In this document: in pieces, positions 50,811 through 58,827 of the stretch
Layout of the letters: every line of letters begins with the position of its first letter
How positions within the stretch are numbered: position 1 is the stretch's first letter
Assembly: GCA_964511075.1 (NCBI GenBank)
Contig: CAZEDM010000012.1
Span: 5,462-69,461, forward strand
From: CAZEDM01 sp964511075
GTDB taxonomy: Bacteria; Zixibacteria; MSB-5A5; RBG-16-43-9
Direction: 5' to 3'
DNA: 64,000 bases
The notes under the pieces: model-generated
Database searches by the model: none
What the model was told of the DNA's origin: nothing
What the model saw: the letters and a program-made list of their open reading frames with translations, nothing else
Made by a program: the position numbers and the translations under genes

Positions 50811-53267
50811 TCAGCATTGGGGTGGTGTCCCACCACTGAACAGATATTTAATTAAATATACCACATCTGAAACCGACACCTCTCCGTCACCATTAGCATC
50901 TGCACAGGAGGTATGAGGTGCGGGACACTGTGGCGGATTCCCTGCCTTGAACAGGAAATTAATCAGGTAAACCACATCTGAGACTGAAACCGAGGCATCG
51001 CCGTTTGCATCCCCGCATACGTATTCAGCTGTTTCGTAAACGGTTATCTCCACCATCTCCGAATCGTCTAATTCTCCGTCAGAGGCTTTAAATGTCACGT
51101 AATACATCCCTGCCTGAGTGGTATCAGGATTAAAGGTAAACGAACCTGCTCCGTTTCCTGAATCCGTAAATGAGGCGTTGGTGGGGACATCTTCCGCCTT
51201 TAAGATTATGGAATCGCCATCCGGATCAGAGGCAGAGACCCTGAACTCTAAGGTCTCCCCTTCTGAAGTTGATTTGGACCCTATGGAATCCAGCGCTGGT
51301 ACCCGATTGACGTTATTGACGGTTATGCTTACTTCCTCAGAATCAGCTAAATCTCCAATATCTCGGGCTATAAAGATAACGGAATAAATATCTGACTGGG
51401 TATAATCCGGGTCGAAGCTAAATGAACCCGCACCATTGCCTGAATCGGTAAAGGCAGCATTGACAGGGATATTCTCCGCTGATAAGATTATCGAATCTCC
51501 ATCCGCATCCGTGGCGTGAACCCTGAAGGTGAGATTTGCTCCTTCATTTACGCTCTTGGGCCCGATGGAGTCCAACACCGGAGCTTGATCAACTGGAGCA
51601 AGGTAATACGTTTTTGTCACCATAGGCACTGGCTGAGATCTTCCCCTGGAAGCCCACAAGTTATAGAAAGTTGTTCCCCAGTTATTGGTAACGTTCTCAT
51701 CCCTCAGGAACTCCACATATTCCTTGCTGGTAGTCTGATAATAGAGTGTGACCACTATCTGTGCGGTAGCCAAAGGCAATGAATATTCCGTATCATCTCG
51801 GTACTGTCCATCCGCATAGGAATAACCGACTGGTGGCGATTGAATCATCTGAAAATTGGCATTGGTGAACCCTCTTGGAGGTATGCGGTTGTCCTTATAT
51901 ACGGTATCGTTTATTACAAAATGAAAGGAAGGCCCAGCCGGCAAATTAACAACTGGAGCAAGACCTTCTGAGATACCAGGCTTGATCTCATAAATTTTTG
52001 CATCCTGGTCATGGGTCAAAACTGCCGTGGCAGTGTCGTAAGCACCGGATTCGTAGACCAACGTATCTGAGGAGTTATAGGCTTTCACATTCAGCCACAT
52101 TCGTCTTCCCTCAGGGTAACCGGAGGGGAGTTTATGGCCGGTCTCGTTGATCAGCCGTACCTGTAATAAATAGCTGTTCCCTTGATCTGTCACGTTAAGA
52201 GTGCACGTTGCCGCATTCTGCAGCATGTAGATAGCCCTCTGGATACCCGCATTTAAGGCTGTTGTGTCAGCCTCTCCCGGGAAAAGAGATTCAATCAGGT
52301 TTGGGATGAAGCCATTTCCACCGGTCATGTCGTGAAGAGGCAGGTCGTTGCGGGTTGGGACACCAGGTTTATTACAGCCAACTCCAGTAACATCTCTGAG
52401 ATGGCAATCCTGACAGGTGGAAACGTAAGTTTTGTTCCCGCCGAATTGTGGTGCATAAACCCCTGCTGTTGAATTATATGCGCTCACCTTCCATTCGCTG
52501 AAGGTTCGCTCAATGGGAAACATAGAATAGGGATCAAAATCCGGGGCAGCCTGGTCAAAGGTATTGGGAACGTATGCGTCATTGACGTCCCTGGCATAAA
52601 CCGGGTTGCTCACATCATGACAGGCCCCGCAAAGCTCCGCCTCCTTATGAAAGGGGGAATAGAACATCTGGTGTTTTGCGGCTGCATCCACAAATGGTCC
52701 CCTTTTGGCGTTGTTGGCATCTGCTATATACATCCCGTTAGCCGACCATCCGGGAATCGGATTCAGTGTAGAAAGATAAGACTGGTCCTGCGTATAAGTT
52801 CCGCTGGTATAGGCTGAGTCATCCGGATAAGGATTTACCCCCAAGGGGGTGGGCTTGACCAGCTTATGACAGAAATCACACTGAACTCCCTCCCGGTCGT
52901 TATTGTTTAAGGCAGAGTCATCAGTAGGAGTTGAACGCCCCTCCAGCCATCCTGCTGGCGAGTGACACCTGATGCAAAGGTCTCCGCTTTGGGGTGCATC
53001 CTGATTAGAAACAGCCAGACAGGCATAGAAAAGAGGGTCACGTGCTGCCTGGGACATCATGCTTCCTCGCCAGTTGAAAGCAGGCTCCACTGCCTGATCG
53101 TAGCCACCATGGCAGTTGTCGCACTTGCCAGGTGTCTCCAATTGTCCTGATTGACCCGGCTGCGAGCCGGGCAAGAAGAAATCGTTAAGAGTAGTAGGAA
53201 CTGCACCCCAAACGGTTATAGCGGCCAGCAGTATGATTATGCCTATTATACTTTTGGAAATACGCAT
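50811..53267 (-). CDS. Secreted pentaheme c-type cytochrome with cadherin-like and dockerin modules
   Basis: An 818-residue protein with signal peptide (about 1-22). Five CxxCH heme sites lie in the first 300 residues (CDNCH, CIRCH, CDFCH, CGACH, CQDCH), with further His residues that could be distal ligands. A beta-rich region follows, then two cadherin/Ig-like repeats (about 565-730; NEGANLTFRVHATDADGDS and SEGETLEFRVSASDPDGDS). The C-terminus has two dockerin-type EF-hand repeats (DANGDASVSVSDVVYLINFL, DANGDGEVSVSDVVYLIKYL). Probably an exported electron-transfer or cytochrome c-type reductase protein held at the cell surface. A strong promoter lies at 53396-53424. Redox partner unknown. 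Confidence 0.88.
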   Translation of the reverse strand: MRISKSIIGIIILLAAITVWGAVPTTLNDFFLPGSQPGQSGQLETPGKCDNCHGGYDQAVEPAFNWRGSMMSQAARDPLFYACLAVSNQDAPQSGDLCIRCHSPAGWLEGRSTPTDDSALNNNDREGVQCDFCHKLVKPTPLGVNPYPDDSAYTSGTYTQDQSYLSTLNPIPGWSANGMYIADANNAKRGPFVDAAAKHQMFYSPFHKEAELCGACHDVSNPVYARDVNDAYVPNTFDQAAPDFDPYSMFPIERTFSEWKVSAYNSTAGVYAPQFGGNKTYVSTCQDCHLRDVTGVGCNKPGVPTRNDLPLHDMTGGNGFIPNLIESLFPGEADTTALNAGIQRAIYMLQNAATCTLNVTDQGNSYLLQVRLINETGHKLPSGYPEGRRMWLNVKAYNSSDTLVYESGAYDTATAVLTHDQDAKIYEIKPGISEGLAPVVNLPAGPSFHFVINDTVYKDNRIPPRGFTNANFQMIQSPPVGYSYADGQYRDDTEYSLPLATAQIVVTLYYQTTSKEYVEFLRDENVTNNWGTTFYNLWASRGRSQPVPMVTKTYYLAPVDQAPVLDSIGPKSVNEGANLTFRVHATDADGDSIILSAENIPVNAAFTDSGNGAGSFSFDPDYTQSDIYSVIFIARDIGDLADSEEVSITVNNVNRVPALDSIGSKSTSEGETLEFRVSASDPDGDSIILKAEDVPTNASFTDSGNGAGSFTFNPDTTQAGMYYVTFKASDGELDDSEMVEITVYETAEYVCGDANGDASVSVSDVVYLINFLFKAGNPPQCPAPHTSCADANGDGEVSVSDVVYLIKYLFSGGTPPQC

Positions 53268-53395
53268 ATAATTCTCTACTTCTAAAAAAGGTAGATTATA
53301 TTACAACGTCTTATGATATTCACAACTCTGTTAGCCCTTTTTCAACTGATTAAGAGAGCTATTTATATTTTTCAAAGTGCAGGATCTATGATATA

Positions 53396-53424
53396 ATAAT
53401 AGTAATTATTCTCGATTTTGTCAA
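53396..53424 (-). promoter_or_regulatory. Promoter of the pentaheme cytochrome
   Basis: The minus strand reads TTGACA (53419-53424), a 17-base spacer and TATTAT (53396-53401), predicting a leader of about 120 bases. Confidence 0.75.
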
Positions 53425-53734
53425 GTTTTTTTAATCATGGGAAATGATAAGAATCCAATAAAGATATTGACAAAAAGTGCTGATATTATCTCAAAAAAAC
53501 TCAAAAGAGGAAACTATCAATTCAAACAATTTCATCTCCTCGTCCGGGGAAATAATAAGGTAGATAATACGCATAACATCCGCAACCCTCTACTCCATTG
53601 ACAATTCTATAGCCGTTGAATGAATAAGTACGGTATCAATCTGAGATAAGGCCGGGCAGGTAAAATGATGGATAAAGGAAGAATTACAAGGCTTTCTATA
53701 TTACCCCACATCAACTTGAATCTAAATAAAAAAA

Positions 53735-53757
53735 GGGCACGATATATCGTGCCCCTA
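53735..53757. repeat. GGGCACGATATATCGTGCCC palindrome
   Basis: A perfect 20-base palindrome followed by CTAC, just after the thioredoxin gene stop; family I stem. Confidence 0.88.
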
Positions 53758-53765
53758 CAAGAAAT

Positions 53766-54320
53766 CTACTTACCTTTTTTCTCTAACTCGTCTTTTTTCT
53801 TGAGATATTCGTCAAAGCTGATCTTCTTGTACCAATCGCCTGCCAGATAATTGAGAACGTTGGCAAATTCCTCAACAGTTCTGTACCCAACCATAGGAGA
53901 AAGTTTCTCCCCGTTTGGCTCCAAAAACCAGGTGGTGGGATACCCTCTTACCCCGTATTGAGAGGCAAGGTCCCTCTCGGTGATGTTCCCCTTATCCAGC
54001 ATAAGCTTGTTCCTGGATTCCCCGTTTACCTTTATGGAGATGAAGCTCTTATCCAGTATCCTTTTTATCTTCTCATCCTCAAAAGTATATCTGAACATCC
54101 TCTTGCAGTAACCGCACCAGTCCGTGTAGAAGAAAGTCATTATCTTTTTGTTCTCCTTTTCAGCCTGTTTCAACCCTTTATCATATTTAAGCCAGTTGAT
54201 AGCCACGGGGTTGTCTTTCTTTTCTTCTTTTTTGGGTGGAGATTTCTGGGAGGAGCAGCTGGGGATTAAAACAAAAAACATAAGGATGAACGGCACGGCT
54301 CTTTTCGCAAGATTTGACAT
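53766..54320 (-). CDS. Thioredoxin-fold lipoprotein
   Basis: A 184-residue protein with lipoprotein signal (lipobox IPSC, Cys about 22) and a thioredoxin-like domain with active site WCGYC. The cis-Pro segment is GYPTTW. Resembles DsbD-gamma/DUF255-like thiol oxidoreductases, probably periplasmic, acting on disulfides or cytochrome maturation. I chose ATG 54320, with AGGAGA upstream; the start 24 codons further up has no lipoprotein signal. Located 49 bases downstream of the permease gene and next to the cytochrome gene. Confidence 0.88.
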   Translation of the reverse strand: MSNLAKRAVPFILMFFVLIPSCSSQKSPPKKEEKKDNPVAINWLKYDKGLKQAEKENKKIMTFFYTDWCGYCKRMFRYTFEDEKIKRILDKSFISIKVNGESRNKLMLDKGNITERDLASQYGVRGYPTTWFLEPNGEKLSPMVGYRTVEEFANVLNYLAGDWYKKISFDEYLKKKDELEKKGK

Positions 54321-54369
54321 ATTCTCTCCTGAAATCAGAAGGTTCAAGTTTATAATCTTTACGCTATTG

Positions 54370-55482
54370 TCAAACACGGCGTTTGCCAGCAAGCTTCCTT
54401 ACTTTTCTCCAAACAAGAGACAAGACCAGAATGATAAAAAGAAAAGTGGAAAGAAGCTTTATCCCGTAAGGTATAATCTCTGCCCCCTCTCCTACTTTTG
54501 CCTGTGGAGACAGATTCAAAAAATCATAAAACCAGTTCAAGCCCATTCCCAGCAAAAGGCTTACGAGCATAATGCTGAGGACATAAAGGAACAAAGACCT
54601 CCTGCCCAGGAACTTCCCTACGGCTACGACGGTGGTTATATTGGTAGCCGGACCGCTCAGAAGCAATACCAGAGCCGCACCCGGGGAGAGCCCTTTCAAA
54701 ATCAAAGCAGAGGCAATGGGAGTGGCGGAGGTGGAACAGATATAAAGAGGAATTCCTATTGCTAACATCCCTGACATCGGCAGGATTCCTTTTCCTCCGA
54801 AATTCTCCAGTATAAATTTCTCCGGAATCAGGGTGGAAATCAAAGCGGCTAATAGATACCCGAAAATGATATATACAACGATATCCCCGAAGAAATCCAG
54901 AAATCCGTAATTGATTGAGTCTTTAAATCTCTGACTCATACTTTTGTTTTGTGATTCAGCTTTTGATTCATCCTTTTCGCATTCACACTTACAGCAACTG
55001 TCTTTGGATGAAGATATTTTGAGATTTTCCGAGTTGGTTCGGGAATTGGATTTCCCGAACCATTCGCGATTTTCTTTTTTACCGAATATCTTCTCAATAA
55101 TTCCTGCAGAGATCGAGGTAACCACAGCCGCAACTGGACGCACTATCGTCAAAACCGGATCAAGCAGAGCATAGGAGATGGAGATAGAGTCGACTCCGGT
55201 CTCGGGCGTAGCGATCAAGAACGAGACCGTAGCCTCCTTACTGGCGCCATCTTTTTTGAGGCCAATCGCCGCAGGAATAACCCCGCAGGAGCATAAAGGC
55301 AAAGGGGTGCCGATAATGGAGGCTTTGAGTATCGATTTAAAGCCCGAGCCTCCTAAATGCTGAGCCAATTTTTTGCCTGAGATAAACTCGTGAATGAAAC
55401 CCGCAATGAGAAAACCCAGCAGAAGATAAAAAGCAGAATCGTTTACTACTTTGAAAAGCTCTTGAAAAAATGTTGAGACCAT
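54370..55482 (-). CDS. Permease of the SO_0444 Cu/Zn efflux (DUF318/ArsP-like) family
   Basis: A 370-residue integral membrane protein with about eight to ten hydrophobic segments in two homologous halves; each half has a Pro/Cys motif (TPLPLCSCGVIPAA and IPLYICSTSATP). A cytosolic loop carries the Cys cluster CCKCEC, a possible metal site. I chose ATG 55482; the upstream extension to 55536 is encoded by a palindromic repeat, so it is unlikely to be native. Probably exports metal or metalloid ions. Confidence 0.83.
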   Translation of the reverse strand: MVSTFFQELFKVVNDSAFYLLLGFLIAGFIHEFISGKKLAQHLGGSGFKSILKASIIGTPLPLCSCGVIPAAIGLKKDGASKEATVSFLIATPETGVDSISISYALLDPVLTIVRPVAAVVTSISAGIIEKIFGKKENREWFGKSNSRTNSENLKISSSKDSCCKCECEKDESKAESQNKSMSQRFKDSINYGFLDFFGDIVVYIIFGYLLAALISTLIPEKFILENFGGKGILPMSGMLAIGIPLYICSTSATPIASALILKGLSPGAALVLLLSGPATNITTVVAVGKFLGRRSLFLYVLSIMLVSLLLGMGLNWFYDFLNLSPQAKVGEGAEIIPYGIKLLSTFLFIILVLSLVWRKVRKLAGKRRV

Positions 55483-55499
55483 ATTTTCTGTATCGGTAT

Positions 55500-55710
55500 A
55501 CCCACGTTGCCCACAATGTGGGTAGGGGCAATTCATGAATTGCCCCTACGATTCTTCCGGCAGGTGTCAGGAGGTAACTCCTGACACCACGGTTTACCGG
55601 ACGTTACGATTTACCCCACCCTATCCCTCCCCTACAGGGGAGGGGAATATATTCCCTCTCCTTGCAGGAGAGGGTTAGGGTGAGATCCCAGGGCGAGGAA
55701 ACCTCGCCCC
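55500..55710. repeat. Palindromic repeat cluster
   Basis: CCACAATGTGG-type (about 55506-55522), GGGGCAATTCATGAATTGCC with CCTAC (about 55526-55549), GGTGTCAGGAGGTAACTCCTGACACC (about 55563-55588), CCCTCCCCTACAGGGGAGGGG (about 55626-55646), CCCTCTCCTTGCAGGAGAGGG (about 55653-55673) and GGGCGAGGAAACCTCGCCC with CTAC (about 55690-55713). Confidence 0.85.
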
Positions 55711-55782
55711 TACATTTTCACGCTCACGTCTTTTTTCTCTTTTATCCGTCATTCGTCATCAGTCATCCATCATTTTTTTTAC

Positions 55783-56595
55783 TCACATAAACCATTTTTT
55801 CGTATGGTGCACCACATCCCCGAATCTGCGCATAAACTCCGTATCCTCTTCAGAAAGCGGACCATCCTTGAGTGAACCAAGATTTTCCTCAAGCTCTTTC
55901 AAGTTATGAGGCGATGTCAAACAGACATCCACATTCGGATTCGAGAGCACAAACCTGTAGCACATTCCCGGACTGGGTACCCGTTCGTCTTTGGGCCAGT
56001 TCTTGGGCCTGCGAATCAGATAAGTCCAGCGGGTAGCTGTGTAGCTGATGACTCCCGGATTATGTTTTTCTAGATAGGGGAAAATATCCTCCTCTGCACC
56101 CCTGTGAGCCGCATTATATCTCATCATTATGAAATCAAGTGCGCCCTCTGCACAAATTTTCCCTGCGAATTTGCGGTTGTGAGTGGAGATGCCAACCCCC
56201 TTCACCTTCCCCTGTTCCCGCAAACGGTAAAGCTCTTCCCTGATTTTTTCAGGAAAATGTTTCTCTTTGGTTACGCCTAAGAAAAGAAAACAATCGATAT
56301 AATCAGTCCTCAGCTGCCTGAGCCTTCTCTCTAAAGTCCGCTTTGGACTGGTATGCCCCCAGAGAAGGTTATACGGCCCCGTGGCAATAACATACTTTTC
56401 CCGGTTGTGTCTTAAAACATCCCGCAAAACGCTGATCATCTGGTTATCGATGCCAAAGAAGAAGAAAAAGTTCATCCCCTCATCCACAGCCTTATAAATA
56501 GCCTCCTTGCCCGGCCGGTAAGTAGCAGAAAGCCCCAGACGGAAAACCGGAAGACCGCTTTTGCCGAGGGTGGTATGGGTGAAATTTTGGGTCAT
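55783..56595 (-). CDS. Aldo/keto reductase family protein
   Basis: A 270-residue TIM-barrel protein: LGKSGLPVFRLGLSATYRPG at the N-terminus, CFLFLGVT, VKGVGISTHNRKF and a C-terminal SNPNVDVCLTSP segment. The usual catalytic Tyr/Lys/His are not all obvious: the region where Asp-x4-Tyr normally lies reads DEGMNFFFFFGID. The cofactor is probably NAD(P)H, and activity may be altered. The gene stands alone. Confidence 0.8.
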   Translation of the reverse strand: MTQNFTHTTLGKSGLPVFRLGLSATYRPGKEAIYKAVDEGMNFFFFFGIDNQMISVLRDVLRHNREKYVIATGPYNLLWGHTSPKRTLERRLRQLRTDYIDCFLFLGVTKEKHFPEKIREELYRLREQGKVKGVGISTHNRKFAGKICAEGALDFIMMRYNAAHRGAEEDIFPYLEKHNPGVISYTATRWTYLIRRPKNWPKDERVPSPGMCYRFVLSNPNVDVCLTSPHNLKELEENLGSLKDGPLSEEDTEFMRRFGDVVHHTKKWFM

Positions 56596-56616
56596 ATTTT
56601 GTTTTATATTTTAGCA

Positions 56617-56690
56617 GGGGCACGTTGCAATGTGCCCCTACTGGCGTTAAAATTGGTGAGACAGGCTTCCAGCCTGTCCTGAACAGCGTC
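56617..56690. repeat. Palindromic repeats
   Basis: GGGGCACGTTGCAATGTGCCCCTAC (about 56620-56643) and GAGACAGGCTTCCAGCCTGTCC (about 56660-56681). Confidence 0.8.
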
Positions 56691-56752
56691 AAATATTTAC
56701 CATACTTTTAAGAGTGTAAACAAGTAAGGCACAACGCTACTTCAAAAAACCA

Positions 56753-57913
56753 CTATCTAGCAATATCATAGTACCACCATTTCTCAAAGCCGCACGCGTT
56801 CCAAATAGAATCAAAGCACGGTTTTAAGATATCCCGTGCAGAAAGGTCATACCTTTCTATGAGAATTTCTGGCAACAATAAAATATCCCTGTCAATTGTA
56901 TGGACTTCGTCTCGCCAAAATCGCTGACTATCTACATGTATTGAACATCCTTTAACTCCAACAAGAGTCAGGAAAAGAAGAATAGGCAAGTCGATATTTA
57001 AGCTCTTAAGAGTGGAGAGATAACCGGGAAGTGATCTGATTAGGTCTTTCTCATAACTAATACTGAATAAGGTCTTTCCGTCCTTAGATCTTGTATTTAA
57101 TGCTTGTACGGCTTCAATTATACCATTCCTATATAGCTGAACATAAGACTTTGATATTCCCTCTGGACCTTTATGGTAAGTCAAGAATCCGTCGAAGTTA
57201 TATCTCACATCCCAACTACCCCCTCGCATTGGTCCCATTTGTAAAGAATTAGAAGCTACTCTATTTATATCATAACTTTGGGCTGGATTGAAAGAAACAA
57301 GAGGTACCAAATGTAGGACGATTTTAGGTTCATCTTGGAAAGGCAATGGGGTCTCATTAGCAAAAATGTTTGATATTCTAGTCTCCCTAAATTTTCTAAT
57401 TCTTTCTGTTAAAGTTTCTGACAAATTAAAAGCAATTCGTAACTGGACCACATCCAAAGGATACCTTCCTGTGTTACTCCTTGAGTAAAACTTGTCATGA
57501 CCTCCGAAAACAACACGATGAGGGCTAATCCAACTTTTTGGAATTCTGATGATCACAACTGTCTTTGAATCTTGAAGTTTAAGAGATTTTATAATTATGC
57601 CTAATACCCGTGGCTGAAGCCCATCTCTTATTATGCTCTCCAATCTACTAATTTCTTGGTCAACATTGTCGATGCTCAAACCTTCCAATGCGGAGGGGAT
57701 TCCAGCGGTTCTATCCTCAGTAATCCCGTATATTAAATCACCTCCACTGGCATTTGCAAAAGATGAAATGTTAGCAAGAAATTCCTTTTTTTCAGAATCA
57801 GAATTACCTGGCAATGATTGTTTATACTCGATTGTCTTACTCTCTAACACCGAGTTATTTATTAGGGCTTGTAGGTCCTCTTGAATAATTTGATCAATGT
57901 TTTTTGCAATCAT
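56753..57913 (-). CDS. AlbA_2 (Schlafen AlbA-like) domain protein
   Basis: A 386-residue protein. The N-terminal AlbA_2 domain (about 14-155) has ESKTIEYKQSLP, FANASGGDLIYGI and a GHDKFYSRSNTGRYP segment. It is followed by about 230 residues of unknown fold. Related domains bind nucleic acids or cleave RNA and occur in regulators and phage defence proteins. AT-rich relative to neighbours, and downstream of a small membrane protein and a zinc-ribbon gene on the same strand. Role unknown. Confidence 0.82.
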   Translation of the reverse strand: MIAKNIDQIIQEDLQALINNSVLESKTIEYKQSLPGNSDSEKKEFLANISSFANASGGDLIYGITEDRTAGIPSALEGLSIDNVDQEISRLESIIRDGLQPRVLGIIIKSLKLQDSKTVVIIRIPKSWISPHRVVFGGHDKFYSRSNTGRYPLDVVQLRIAFNLSETLTERIRKFRETRISNIFANETPLPFQDEPKIVLHLVPLVSFNPAQSYDINRVASNSLQMGPMRGGSWDVRYNFDGFLTYHKGPEGISKSYVQLYRNGIIEAVQALNTRSKDGKTLFSISYEKDLIRSLPGYLSTLKSLNIDLPILLFLTLVGVKGCSIHVDSQRFWRDEVHTIDRDILLLPEILIERYDLSARDILKPCFDSIWNACGFEKWWYYDIAR

Positions 57914-58027
57914 ACTTTCTCTCCTCTTAGTGGCTCATAATTTAGAAGTGCTCTCGAGAGTTTCATCCATACACCAAAGAGTGCTGTCGAAAGTAACCTC
58001 CTGACACCACTGAAAAAAAGCGATAGT

Positions 58028-58432
58028 TCAAGAGTTCACGAGAATTGCTACTAGAAACCCAATAAATCCAGCAATTAGGGCACAAGATGCGACCGTAAGA
58101 CAACGAATCTTGAATTTAAGTCTCTCTGACTTATAGGATTTTATTTCCCTTGGAATATCGAGATTCACTTTCTTAGAAAAAGGATAGACACCTACAAGTG
58201 AACTACAAAGTGAAATAATTAGCAGTATGAAAAGAATTATTTTCATCCAGGGAAGAATGGTAATTTTCTCGTAAAAACCTAAATAAGCTGAAAGTATCGC
58301 TGCATCAAGAGTGATGAATAGTTTATGTATTCCGTTAACTGTAGAGATGCTCTCTTTCAGGGTTTCCCATCCCCATTTTTTATAAAACAACTCCTCTTCG
58401 GATGGCTCTTCGGTTTGGACTTCTTCACTCAT
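58028..58432 (-). CDS. Small membrane protein, three hydrophobic helices
   Basis: A 134-residue protein: acidic N-terminus, a helix at about 35-53, a strong hydrophobic pair (about 58-84) and a final helix (about 110-132). It overlaps the zinc-ribbon gene by 8 bases (ATGAGTGA). The architecture recalls SLATT-like proteins of defence loci, but I see no signature. Function unknown. Confidence 0.7.
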   Translation of the reverse strand: MSEEVQTEEPSEEELFYKKWGWETLKESISTVNGIHKLFITLDAAILSAYLGFYEKITILPWMKIILFILLIISLCSSLVGVYPFSKKVNLDIPREIKSYKSERLKFKIRCLTVASCALIAGFIGFLVAILVNS

Positions 58433-58604
58433 TCGGAGTCTCTCTTTTTATTTTAACTCGATTCTCGGCACCGCATGACTTGCAAGTGACAATAAAGACG
58501 TCATATGGGTCAATCTGCACTTCCTCTGTTAACTGCATACGACCTCGTTCCGTATCAAACTCGTCCTCTTTTCCACATTTGTAGCACTTGAATTTTCTTT
58601 TCAT
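58425..58604 (-). CDS. 59-residue zinc-ribbon protein
   Basis: A short ORF starting MKRKFKCYKCGKEDEF with CYKC and CKSC pairs about 30 residues apart. AAAGGAG is 6 bases before the ATG. It overlaps the start of the membrane-protein gene by 8 bases, so the two are translationally coupled. Function unknown. Confidence 0.75.
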   Translation of the reverse strand: MKRKFKCYKCGKEDEFDTERGRMQLTEEVQIDPYDVFIVTCKSCGAENRVKIKRETPNE

Positions 58605-58639
58605 CCTTTTCTCCTTTCAATGGCTTGTTGTTTTGCAGA

Positions 58640-58825
58640 GAGATTGGGCGAGTAAACCTCGCCCCTACATTTGCGACCTAAAGGGTCGCACTACGAAAGA
58701 CCCTTTCCCTCCAACCTGCGGGCGACCATGGTGTTCGCCCCTCCGGTGGGACAGACATCTTGTCTGTCCTGGACAGGTCAGGAGACCTGTCCCACCATTT
58801 TTACGGTTGCAATGTGCCCCTACAA
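58640..58825. repeat. Palindromic repeat cluster downstream of dnaE
   Basis: GGGCGAGTAAACCTCGCCC with CTAC (about 58646-58668), GCGACCTAAAGGGTCGC, GGGCGACCATGGTGTTCGCCC, GGGACAGACATCTTGTCTGTCC (about 58749-58770), GACAGGTCAGGAGACCTGTCCC (about 58773-58795) and a GTTGCAATGTGCCCCTAC half element (about 58805-58822). Confidence 0.82.
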
Positions 58826-58827
58826 TT

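Larger units (their letters stand above)
53268..53765. other. Intergenic region upstream of the cytochrome
   Basis: About 500 bases with the cytochrome promoter, a 123-base leader, unassigned AT-rich sequence, and one palindrome next to the thioredoxin gene. No convincing gene. Confidence 0.5.

Noticed and set aside
53665..53850. 61-codon plus-strand ORF
   Set aside because: It overlaps a palindrome and the thioredoxin gene on the other strand; no homology.
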